Origin: JBOGWY01 sp050694015
GTDB taxonomy: Bacteria; Actinomycetota; CADDZG01; WHSQ01
DNA: 17,803 bases
Assembly: GCA_050694015.1 (NCBI GenBank)
Contig: JBOGWY010000027.1
Coordinates: forward strand, 1-17,803
Direction of reading: 5' to 3'
Under the pieces are notes generated by a model. That model ran no database searches. It was given only the letters and a program-made list of their open reading frames with translations, and was not told the DNA's origin. The translations under genes and the position numbers were made by a program. Shown in pieces: positions 8,828 through 15,404 of the stretch (position 1 is its first letter; the number at the start of each line of letters is the position of its first letter).

Positions 8828-9606
8828 GCGTTCACCATCAGGTATCGCACGAGGAACTCGGACACTCCCGCCGTGAGGAGAGCCACGTAGAACAATCCGG
8901 TCGCGGACTGGATGGACTTGATCTTCACGCAACGCCGGGCCATCCACACCACCGCGCCGGTCAGGCCGAGGATCGCGAGCCACGCTCCGAAGAAGACGAC
9001 CGAGAAAGATTCTCCGAAGCCGGGTATCCCCAGTACGGCCCCCTCCGTCGACGCGTTCGCGAGTCTGCCGACGGCGATCAATCCGGCAGCCGCCGACACG
9101 ATGACGGCATAGAGCGCGAGGTCGGTGATGCGCCCGAGCGCCCATGTCTTCAGTCCCGGCTGGTTGAGATACCAGTGCCCCAGCAACATTCCGTTCGTGA
9201 CGGCTCCGAGCACGAACATGCCCGAGACGAGACCGAGCGACGCGACCACCGACCACCCGTCGAAGAGGTTCCCCATGACCGCGAGGAGCAACACGCCCAC
9301 CGCCGCGCCCGCGAGCCCCACCACGGCCCCCGGGACGTCTGTCCGCGAATACTGCACGAGCAGATAGAGCAACGCGATCACCACGAGTGCGATCACGAAA
9401 CCTCGCTGCAAGGTGGCATCGGTGTCTTGCGTCCCCGCGCGGAACGCGAAGTAGCCACCGACGGCGAAGAACAGTGCGCACCAGGCGATGATCCGGAAGT
9501 GGCCGCGTCTCACCACCGACCACGACTGGGTCCATCCCGCCGCGCCGAGGAGGCCTGCCGTCCACTCGAGTAAGACCAGGCCGAGAACGGCCTCTGCGCC
9601 ACTCAT
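8824..9606 (-). CDS. Polytopic membrane protein of unknown function
   Basis: The 260-residue product is mostly hydrophobic, with about eight predicted helices near residues 5-22, 36-55, 68-86, 92-112, 117-142, 160-180, 200-224 and 235-256. A distinctive motif, GMLLGHWYLNQPGLK (139-153), lies at the end of the fifth helix; its His and Trp could be functional, possibly ligand- or haem-related, but I cannot name the family. The ATG at 9606 is chosen because the hydrophobic pattern starts here; upstream in-frame codons are antisense-like and Arg/Ser-rich. It sits 16 bases after the DUF1232 gene, and its stop overlaps the start of the oxidoreductase gene, so both are probably made together. Confidence 0.72.
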   Translation of the reverse strand: MSGAEAVLGLVLLEWTAGLLGAAGWTQSWSVVRRGHFRIIAWCALFFAVGGYFAFRAGTQDTDATLQRGFVIALVVIALLYLLVQYSRTDVPGAVVGLAGAAVGVLLLAVMGNLFDGWSVVASLGLVSGMFVLGAVTNGMLLGHWYLNQPGLKTWALGRITDLALYAVIVSAAAGLIAVGRLANASTEGAVLGIPGFGESFSVVFFGAWLAILGLTGAVVWMARRCVKIKSIQSATGLFYVALLTAGVSEFLVRYLMVNA

Positions 9607-9622
9607 ACCTTTCGGGGGTGGA

Positions 9623-10012
9623 TCAGCGCGAGAAGCGCTTCTTGAGCCATCCCGGAACGAACGCGGTCGAGATGTCGAGGATCTCCTGCACGATCTGGAG
9701 GAGATCGTCGTCGCCGTCCCAGTGCTCCAGAACGACTTCTTCCGGTACCCGGTTGAGCATCTGATCGAGCGCGAACGCGACGATGATGATGTCGTCGATC
9801 TGGCCGAGAGCCGGGAGGAAGTCCGGGATGAGATCGATCGGGCTGACGAGGTACCCGGCGAGCAGGAACAACGTCGCCTTCGAGCGCGCAGGCACCCTCG
9901 GGTCACGCGAGAGCCGCCATAGCAACTTGCCGAGGCGAGGAACGAGAAGCGCGTACTCCTTGAGCTTCGTCTGCGTCGCGGGATCGAGCCTGCGATCGCT
10001 CTTCTCTATCAA
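9623..10012 (-). CDS. YkvA/DUF1232-family small membrane-associated protein
   Basis: The 129-residue product contains the DUF1232 core, LAGYLVSPIDLIPDFLPALGQIDD (residues 51-74), the signature of YkvA-type proteins, whose biochemical role is not known. Flanking residues 44-60 and 70-86 are moderately hydrophobic; the C-terminus ends in a basic KKRFSR. The start is taken as TTG at 10012: it follows a good ribosome site (GGAAGGAG) and overlaps the TGA of the glucokinase gene (TTGA), and the protein then has normal family length. No ATG or GTG start gives a better fit. Confidence 0.82.
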   Translation of the reverse strand: MIEKSDRRLDPATQTKLKEYALLVPRLGKLLWRLSRDPRVPARSKATLFLLAGYLVSPIDLIPDFLPALGQIDDIIIVAFALDQMLNRVPEEVVLEHWDGDDDLLQIVQEILDISTAFVPGWLKKRFSR

Positions 10013-11001
10013 CCCTTCTCCTTCCGGGGATCGCGATCTGCCCCGCCCGGACTCATCTCGTCGATGGCCAGGGCGGCCGCACCGATTATCCCGGCGTCGT
10101 TGCCCAACGTGGTCACGGCGAGCCTTATCGGACGGCGCCGCTGTAGCTCCGTCATCTCGACCAGCGTGTCGCGCGCCGGTCCGAGTAGCGGCTCCCCGGC
10201 CTTGATAACGCCGCCGGAGAGGACGATCACTTCCGGATCGAACAGGTTGGCGATGTTCGAGAGGCCGATACCCAGGGCACGGCCCGCGCGCCGAAGCACG
10301 GCGCGAGCGGTCTCGTCCAACTCCCGCGCCGCTTGTCCCACGTGCTCCGCGGTGACGCCCTCGCGGGACCCGGCGAAGTTCAGGATCGAGCTGTCGGGAT
10401 CCTCGTCGAGGGCCTCGATCGCCATCCGCGAGATGGCGATCCCGGACGCGTACTGCTCGAGACAGCCGCGCAGTCCACAGCCACACGGCGCACCGCCCGG
10501 CTCGATCACGGTGTGACCGAATTCCGCCGCCGCTCCGGAGTGCCCGCGGAGCACGCGGCCGTTGACGATGAACCCGCTGCCGAGGCCGGTACCGAGGACG
10601 AGGACGGCGACGTTGTTAGCCCCCTTCGCGGCCCCCACTGCGCGCTCGCCCCACGCATGCGCGTTCACATCGTTGTCGACCATGACCGGGAGCTGCACGC
10701 GGGCGGCCACCGCGTCGGCGAGGTCGGGGTCGTCGTAGATGAGGTTCGGAGAGAACGTGACAGAACCCCGGTGCACGTCGACGAACCCGGCCGCACCGAT
10801 GCCGACCGCGACCGCGACGTAGCCGAGTTCCTCGGCGCGCTTGGCCATCTGTTCGGCAACCTGGATCGTGCTCTTGGTCGCGGCACTGCGATCGGTTAAG
10901 GCCTCGATCTTCTCGACGAGGCGACCGGACATGTCGACGAGACCGGCACGCGTGCCGGTCCCTCCGACGTCGATGCCTACAGCCGCGGAACGAAGCGTCA
11001 T
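10009..11001 (-). CDS. glk: ROK-family glucokinase
   Basis: The 330-residue product has the ROK layout: GIDVGGTGTRAG (9-20) for phosphate binding, VDNDVNAHAWGE (108-119) with the catalytic base D111, LGTGLGSG (136-143), EFGH (160-163), and the zinc motif CGCGLRGCLEQYASG (C173, C175, C180 with H163). This set, including the sugar-contacting EFGH and LEQYASG, is that of actinobacterial ROK glucokinases, which phosphorylate glucose with ATP and in streptomycetes also take part in glucose repression. The ATG at 11001 is chosen because the ROK domain begins immediately; the upstream in-frame codons belong to the preceding gene. Spacing to that Cys-cluster gene is 16 bases. Confidence 0.9.
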   Translation of the reverse strand: MTLRSAAVGIDVGGTGTRAGLVDMSGRLVEKIEALTDRSAATKSTIQVAEQMAKRAEELGYVAVAVGIGAAGFVDVHRGSVTFSPNLIYDDPDLADAVAARVQLPVMVDNDVNAHAWGERAVGAAKGANNVAVLVLGTGLGSGFIVNGRVLRGHSGAAAEFGHTVIEPGGAPCGCGLRGCLEQYASGIAISRMAIEALDEDPDSSILNFAGSREGVTAEHVGQAARELDETARAVLRRAGRALGIGLSNIANLFDPEVIVLSGGVIKAGEPLLGPARDTLVEMTELQRRRPIRLAVTTLGNDAGIIGAAALAIDEMSPGGADRDPRKEKG

Positions 11002-11017
11002 GGCGCCGGACGGTCCA

Positions 11018-11305
11018 TCAGACGATGTCGATGCGGCGGACCTTGCCGTCGTCTTCTGCGTCGGCGGGTTTCGTCTTCGCGGCCTCGGCGTTGCCGAGCA
11101 CCTCACCTGCTTCCTGCAGGAGCATGCCCGCGGCGATCATGAACTCGCGGGCCGCGGCGGCGAGATGGTCCATCACTTCGGGCTTCGTATTGCGAACGAT
11201 CCCGATCGTTGCGCAGATCGGACAGTAGGCACAGTCCGGGGTGTGCTCGTGTTCCGTACCGAACAGGTCGCTGTACCGCGCGCTTCTCTGTTGCTCATCC
11301 ATCAC
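11018..11305 (-). CDS. Small conserved Cys-cluster protein (CxxCPxC) between ArsA-like ATPase and glucokinase
   Basis: The 95-residue product has HEHTPDCAYCPIC (residues 19-31) with C25, C28 and C31 plus H19 and H21, a possible zinc or iron-sulphur knuckle. An amphipathic helical stretch follows (MDHLAAAAREFMIAAGMLLQEAG, 45-67), then an acidic linker and a conserved-looking end, RRIDIV. The order ArsA-like, small protein, ROK glucokinase resembles that in streptomycetes, where the small gene upstream of glkA ends in a similar helix and RIDLD-like tail; this comparison is from memory. The start is GTG 11305 or ATG 11302; the second is equally plausible. Both overlap the end of the ATPase gene. 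Function unknown. Confidence 0.72.
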   Translation of the reverse strand: MMDEQQRSARYSDLFGTEHEHTPDCAYCPICATIGIVRNTKPEVMDHLAAAAREFMIAAGMLLQEAGEVLGNAEAAKTKPADAEDDGKVRRIDIV

Positions 11306-12473
11306 TTGACCTTCGCTCGAAAACGACCTCGAGACGTTCCTCGAGGAGTTGCGCCGACGCGATCCTTCTGCTCGCCAGCACCTTAGGAAGCATGATAGTT
11401 CGGCGGTAAGGACCGACCTTCACGAACATCTCATCGCCTTTCGCCGACAGCTCCAGCGAGTCCTTCTTCGCGAACGGCAGGCGCAGGGTCAGGACGTAGT
11501 CACTCCCTCGCTTGGTGATCGACATCGGGTCGTCGGAGAAGAGAACGCCGGAGGGATCGTCGTCGGGATAGATCTCGGCCCCCATGCTCGCCAGCAGTTC
11601 AGACCCCACCAACTCCTGATCACGCAGCCGCGCCTTCAGGATCGGAACCGGTGCGAACGATCCGTGGATCGTCTGCAGATGCTCGTCCTGCAACTGTTTC
11701 CAGCGGTCGAAGTACGGGTCGGACACTTCATCCGGTAGCAATCGGTTCACGATCACAGCGTCCACGCGGTAACCGAAGAGGTTGAGGTACGTGTACGTGC
11801 GTTGTGCTTCGGCGATCACCATGCGTTCGGGGTTGACCACGAGTCGAACCGAAGTCGTCTCTGCATCCGTGAGCACCTGCCGCACCCCGTCGAGCCGGTC
11901 GTAGAAACCACGCACCGCCTGATACACGTCGTCGTCGGGCAACGGCAGATTCGTGATCCGTCGCGCGACCGGCCGGAGCGCGCCCATCACCTTGCGTTCG
12001 ACGGGGAAGATCCTCTCCATGTACCACTGGATGATGTCGGGCAGAGACAGCAGCCGAAGCGTCTCGCCGGTGGGCGCGCAGTCGACGATCACACAGTCGT
12101 AGGGGCCCTCGTCGTAGTGACGCTTGACGTCGGCGAGAGAGAACAGCTCGTCGAGGCCGGGGATCACCGACAGCTCTTCGGCTTCGATCTCCTGCAGGCC
12201 CGCCCACTGGAGCACCGAGACGGCGTGCCGCTGGATCTCGCGCCAGTTCTCCTCGAGACGTTGCTGTGGATCGATCTGCTCGGCCCACAGGTTGTCCGCG
12301 ACCTCGGTCGGGTCCGGACCGAGCTCCACCCCGAACGCGTCGGCGACGGAGTGGGCCGGATCGGTCGACATCAACAATGTCTTGCGACCGGAGGCGGCGA
12401 TCTGGAGGGCGGTGGCCGAGGCGATCGTGGTCTTGCCGACGCCGCCCTTGCCGGTGAAGAGGACTATGCGCAT
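11295..12473 (-). CDS. ArsA/Get3-family ATPase with C-terminal Hsp20-like domain
   Basis: The 392-residue product begins MRIVLFTGKGGVGKTT, the deviant Walker A of the ArsA/Get3/MinD class (residues 8-16). DPAHS (38-42) forms switch I and IVDCAPTGETLR (129-140) switch II. Residues about 325-388 (VLTLRLPFAKKDSLELSAKGDEMFVKVGPYRRTIMLP) look like the alpha-crystallin/Hsp20-like domain of ArsA_HSP20 proteins. It has one ATPase domain, no arsenite-pump partner and none of the CxxC zinc motif of eukaryotic Get3. It should be an ATP-driven dimer handling hydrophobic helices or lipids in the cytoplasm, but the client is unknown. Its start lies ten bases after the SRPBCC gene and its end overlaps the Cys-cluster gene. 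Confidence 0.88.
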   Translation of the reverse strand: MRIVLFTGKGGVGKTTIASATALQIAASGRKTLLMSTDPAHSVADAFGVELGPDPTEVADNLWAEQIDPQQRLEENWREIQRHAVSVLQWAGLQEIEAEELSVIPGLDELFSLADVKRHYDEGPYDCVIVDCAPTGETLRLLSLPDIIQWYMERIFPVERKVMGALRPVARRITNLPLPDDDVYQAVRGFYDRLDGVRQVLTDAETTSVRLVVNPERMVIAEAQRTYTYLNLFGYRVDAVIVNRLLPDEVSDPYFDRWKQLQDEHLQTIHGSFAPVPILKARLRDQELVGSELLASMGAEIYPDDDPSGVLFSDDPMSITKRGSDYVLTLRLPFAKKDSLELSAKGDEMFVKVGPYRRTIMLPKVLASRRIASAQLLEERLEVVFERRSSDG

Positions 12474-12483
12474 CGGCCGGAGG

Positions 12484-12924
12484 CTAACCGCTCAACGATT
12501 CGACCCTTTTCTTGAGGTCCTCGAGGGCTCCCTTCGCGATCTGCTTCTGCGCCTGGCGCTTGATCATGCCGGGGATGGGGAAGCCGGGGTCGATGCTGGT
12601 CTCGTACTCGACCTCGGTGACGTCGTCGAACTCGTCGAAGGCGTACCGGCCGCTCAGCGCCTTCACGTCGCCCTCGACGAGGTCCCACGAGAACGCGTCG
12701 GGAGCTTCCGAGTAGTCGTACGCCAAGATGTAGCGAACCGTCTTCACTTTCGCGTCGACCTCCATGCACACCTTGGTCGCCCGGCCCTCGTCGTCGGTCT
12801 CTCTGACTTCGACCTGTTTGATGTTCGCGTTCCATTCCGGATAGTTCTCGAAATCGGTGCACACCTCGAAGATCTCATCCGCGGTCGCCTTGATATCGAT
12901 CGTGTCCTTCACCTTGTCGGCCAT
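12484..12924 (-). CDS. SRPBCC-family (START/polyketide cyclase-like) protein
   Basis: The 146-residue product has the helix-grip pattern of the SRPBCC superfamily: DTIDIKATADEIFEVCTDFENYPEWNANIKQVEV, then antiparallel strands (YILAYDYSEAPDAFSWDLVEGDVKALSGRYAF) and a long C-terminal helix (IKRQAQKQIAKGALEDLKKRVES). Such proteins hold a lipid or other hydrophobic ligand in a deep pocket; the ligand here is unknown. The ATG at 12924 has a good ribosome site (AAGGAG, seven bases away). It sits 13 bases after the metallophosphoesterase gene and ten bases before the ArsA-like ATPase, which suggests joint work on a hydrophobic client. Confidence 0.88.
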   Translation of the reverse strand: MADKVKDTIDIKATADEIFEVCTDFENYPEWNANIKQVEVRETDDEGRATKVCMEVDAKVKTVRYILAYDYSEAPDAFSWDLVEGDVKALSGRYAFDEFDDVTEVEYETSIDPGFPIPGMIKRQAQKQIAKGALEDLKKRVESLSG

Positions 12925-12937
12925 CTGAAGCTCCTTA

Positions 12938-13705
12938 TCAGTCGTGCGGGAACGCCCGCCGCGTCGCCCGGAAGTAACCAACGTTGATGCACAACGTGCG
13001 TCCGATGTACATCGCCGAGACGAGCGGCTGATGCACATGACCGAAATAAGCCCGGCGCGGCTGCACGTCCTCGATGTAGCGCAACAGGTCGGTGCTGCCT
13101 CGCTCACGGTACTGGGCGAGCGTGTCGAAGCAGAGCTCCGGCACCGCCGGCGGGATGTGCGAGCACAACACATCGCACTCATCGAGGTTCTCGACCTTCG
13201 CGGCCATCTCCTCTTCGGTGATCTCGCCGGCCACGTGCAGTGGACTGGGCAACGCACCTCCGATGAACCCGAAGCGCTCCCCCGCGATCGTCAGGATCTC
13301 GCCGTCGACGTGCCGGGCAGCGGGTGTGTTCTCTACGAAGTTCTGCGCCACCATCGGGTTGTCGACGTTGCCGAGGATCAGGTAGGTCGGGTCGGGCAGG
13401 GCCGAGAAGATGGTGTCGTACTGCTCCAGGACGCGCCGGCCGATGTCCGAACGGATCTCGTCCTCGCGTCCGGCGGACCGCTCTCGCATCATGTTCCGTG
13501 CGTCGGTGACACGACCCTGAGCGCGCAGGTCGGCCACCTTCTTTACGTCGTCGGGTCCGAAGACGTCGGCCAGGATCCCGGACATGTCGGTGTAGTCGAG
13601 GAAGTTCAAGAGATCACCGAGAAGCAGAAGCGTCGAACCTTCCGGCACGGCCTTCTTCAACTCATCGGCGGCGCCGTGCAGGTCGGACACGACGTAGGTG
13701 GGCAT
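12938..13705 (-). CDS. Calcineurin-like metallophosphoesterase
   Basis: The 255-residue product carries the dinuclear-metal motifs of the family in order: SDLH (D8, H10), LLGDLLNF (D31), LGNVDN (N113), CSHIPP (H183) and FGHVHQP (H223, H225). It should be a cytoplasmic phosphomonoesterase or phosphodiesterase; the substrate cannot be predicted. An inserted charged region (residues 38-95) between the second and third motifs is longer than in minimal family members. The ATG at 13705 has no ribosome site but has TACGAT seven bases upstream, so this gene probably heads the eight-gene run that ends with the oxidoreductase. Confidence 0.9.
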   Translation of the reverse strand: MPTYVVSDLHGAADELKKAVPEGSTLLLLGDLLNFLDYTDMSGILADVFGPDDVKKVADLRAQGRVTDARNMMRERSAGREDEIRSDIGRRVLEQYDTIFSALPDPTYLILGNVDNPMVAQNFVENTPAARHVDGEILTIAGERFGFIGGALPSPLHVAGEITEEEMAAKVENLDECDVLCSHIPPAVPELCFDTLAQYRERGSTDLLRYIEDVQPRRAYFGHVHQPLVSAMYIGRTLCINVGYFRATRRAFPHD

Positions 13706-13712
13706 GAGAGGA

Positions 13713-13718
13713 ATCGTA
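13713..13718 (-). promoter_or_regulatory. Candidate -10 element of the metallophosphoesterase-led operon
   Basis: The minus strand reads TACGAT, matching TANNNT, seven bases before the ATG. It lies in the 27-base gap after the zinc-ribbon gene, so the operon can be transcribed on its own or by read-through. Confidence 0.5.
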
Positions 13719-13732
13719 AGCCGGGGAGGCCG

Positions 13733-14452
13733 TTACCCCCGTGCGCTCAGGCCGCTGACGACGAGCATCGTAAACAGGAAACCGAGGAGCCCGAGTGTCA
13801 GCCACAGGAACATCCGGCCCTTCAGGAGGACCTGATTGGCTTCGTCGCGCGCTTCCCGGAACGCGTCGTGCGCCGCGATCAGCCACAGAGCGAACGCGAC
13901 CAGACCGAACGAGCCGGCGAGTAGGGCAGAACCCGGGACGTCCCATACGAGCCCGAAGAGCACGACGATCAGCACCCAGAACTGGATGACTCCGCGGGTG
14001 ATCGCTTGTGGCCACATGCCGAGATACGCGTGTCCCGCGCCGGGGAAGAAGAGGGAGATCATCGCCACCGTCCCCGGGTCACGCGGCGGGCGTTGTTCCT
14101 TCGGCTTGACGGCGGCAGCGAAGGGTGTGCCGCACACCTCGCAATGCAGCGCCTGCAACGAGTTCATGTGATCGCAGACCGAGCACTGCCATCGGATGCC
14201 CTCCTCGGAAACCTTGAACGCGCCGCGCTCGACGCCGACCGCCGCCTGCGCCACCGGCTTGGGCTCCTCGGCCCCGATCGCTTTCAGCTCGGCCGCGATC
14301 TCCGGATCGGCCATCGACGGCGGAACCGACGGCTCCGCCTGGCCCTCGTCGACGGCGACGGGCACGTCGAAGCGTTCGAGGCACAGGCTGCACCACTCCG
14401 CCGACGCGGGGTTCCTGGCCCCACAGTTGGGGCATCTCTTCGTTTCGGCCAC
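13733..14452 (-). CDS. Membrane protein with an N-terminal zinc ribbon and a RanBP2-type zinc finger
   Basis: The 239-residue product starts with a zinc ribbon, CPNC (C7, C10) and CSLC (C21, C24), then an acidic, proline-rich linker. Residues 88-107 fit the RanBP2 finger exactly: W88, C90, C93, N97, C104, C107 with the spacing W-x-C-x2-C-x3-N-x6-C-x2-C. From residue 127 the protein is membrane-embedded, with likely helices near 127-145, 153-172, 175-195 and 214-234; the short SLFFPGAGHAYLGMW resembles the start of TM2-type domains. No family name for the whole is recognised. The start is GTG at 14452, without ribosome site but with TAGCAT seven bases upstream. Cytoplasmic fingers on a membrane anchor suggest a scaffold or an RNA/protein-binding role; this is inference. 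Confidence 0.8.
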   Translation of the reverse strand: MAETKRCPNCGARNPASAEWCSLCLERFDVPVAVDEGQAEPSVPPSMADPEIAAELKAIGAEEPKPVAQAAVGVERGAFKVSEEGIRWQCSVCDHMNSLQALHCEVCGTPFAAAVKPKEQRPPRDPGTVAMISLFFPGAGHAYLGMWPQAITRGVIQFWVLIVVLFGLVWDVPGSALLAGSFGLVAFALWLIAAHDAFREARDEANQVLLKGRMFLWLTLGLLGFLFTMLVVSGLSARG

Positions 14453-14459
14453 GCCCGCG

Positions 14460-14465
14460 ATGCTA
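14460..14465 (-). promoter_or_regulatory. Candidate -10 element of the zinc-ribbon membrane protein gene
   Basis: The minus strand reads TAGCAT, matching TANNNT, with seven bases before the GTG start, as expected for a leaderless mRNA. Confidence 0.5.
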
Positions 14466-14497
14466 CTTAAGGGGCGGTGACGTTACGCGGCTAAGCG

Positions 14498-15295
14498 CTA
14501 CTCGTAGCTGTGTTCTTCGTCGGGGTAGGTGCCGGTGCGCACCTCTTCGGCGAAACGCTCCGCGGCGCCCTTGATCTGCTCGCCCAGGTCTGCGTAACGC
14601 TTGACGAACTTCGCGACGCGCCCCGTATTGATGCCGAGGAAGTCGTGATACACGAGCACCTGGGCGTCGCAGTGGGGGCCGGCACCGATGCCGATCGTGG
14701 GGATCTCGAGATTCGAAGTGATCTCACGCGCCCGGTCGGTCGGCACACATTCGAGCACCACGGCGAAGGCGCCGGCCGCTTCGAGATCTTTCGCATCCTG
14801 AACCAGTTGTTGCGCGGCCTCGTCGGTCCGCCCCTGCACGCGGTAGCCCCCGAACTGGTTCACGGATTGAGGCGTTAGGCCGATGTGTCCCATCACGGGG
14901 ATACCGGCTTCGGTGAGACGGAACACCAGGTCGAGCACGCGGCCCCCGCCCTCTAGCTTTACCGCGGTGGCGCCGGCCTCCTTCAGGAAGCGACCGGCGT
15001 TGCGCATCCCGTCGTCGAGCGAGCCTTGGTAGCTCATGAACGGCAGGTCGCCGACGATCAGCGCGTTCGTAACACCGCGCCGCACCGCTTTCGTGTGATG
15101 GACCATCTCGTCCATCGTGACCGGCAGGGTACTGTCGTAGCCGAGCATCACCATGCCGAGCGTGTCACCCACCAGGATCAGTGGGATGCCGGCTTCGTCG
15201 ATCAGCCGGGCCGAGAGAGCGTCGTACGCGGTGAGCATCGCGAACTTCTCACCGCGTTCTTTGAATGCGCGGACGTCGCGCACGGTTACGGGCAC
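14498..15295 (-). CDS. panB: 3-methyl-2-oxobutanoate hydroxymethyltransferase PanB
   Basis: The 265-residue product is a standard-length PanB, which adds a hydroxymethyl group from methylenetetrahydrofolate to 2-oxoisovalerate to make ketopantoate for pantothenate and CoA. Visible features: MLTAYDALSARLIDEAGI, VGDTLGMVMLGYDSTLPVT with metal ligand D44, VGDLPFMSYQ (D83), KLEGG (E115), MGHIGLTPQSVNQFGG, and the catalytic E182 in LECVP; IGIGAGPHCDAQVLVYHD is the C-terminal signature. The start is GTG at 15295, preceded by a strong AAGGAGG site; the longer open frame upstream has no similarity. No panC or panD lies next to it. A TAAGCT at 15335-15330 could be its -10 element, next to the terminator of the preceding gene. 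Confidence 0.95.
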   Translation of the reverse strand: MPVTVRDVRAFKERGEKFAMLTAYDALSARLIDEAGIPLILVGDTLGMVMLGYDSTLPVTMDEMVHHTKAVRRGVTNALIVGDLPFMSYQGSLDDGMRNAGRFLKEAGATAVKLEGGGRVLDLVFRLTEAGIPVMGHIGLTPQSVNQFGGYRVQGRTDEAAQQLVQDAKDLEAAGAFAVVLECVPTDRAREITSNLEIPTIGIGAGPHCDAQVLVYHDFLGINTGRVAKFVKRYADLGEQIKGAAERFAEEVRTGTYPDEEHSYE

Positions 15296-15338
15296 AGTCG
15301 CCTCCTTGCTAGGTAGACGCTTCGGGCCCAGCTTACGC

Positions 15339-15365
15339 AAAAAAGGGCCGCCCGAAGGCGACCCT
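15339..15365 (-). terminator. Rho-independent terminator after the secreted protein gene
   Basis: Read on the minus strand, arms AGGGTCGCC and GGCGGCCCT (nine pairs including one T-G wobble) enclose a TTCG tetraloop and are followed by a run of six T, the first shared with the stem. This is a textbook intrinsic terminator, 35 bases after the stop codon of the secreted protein gene and before panB. Confidence 0.9.
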
Positions 15366-15380
15366 CTCCGTATGCCTGGC

Positions 15381-15404
15381 TTGCTCTCTAACTTGCTGTC
15401 TAAC
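15381..15404. repeat. Tandem 12-base direct repeat at the stop codon of the secreted protein gene
   Basis: TTGCTCTCTAAC (15381-15392) is followed directly by TTGCTGTCTAAC (15393-15404), differing in one base. The copy nearer the gene contains its stop codon; read on the minus strand the duplication gives a second in-frame TAG twelve bases later. Confidence 0.8.

Noticed and set aside
8828..9565. Upstream in-frame extension of the oxidoreductase reading frame
   Set aside because: The extra 246 codons are out of frame with the membrane-protein gene that occupies this stretch; family similarity starts only at the ATG at 8827.
11295..12473. Arsenic resistance locus
   Set aside because: Only the ATPase family matches; no arsenite permease, reductase or regulator is present and the C-terminal Hsp20-like domain points elsewhere.
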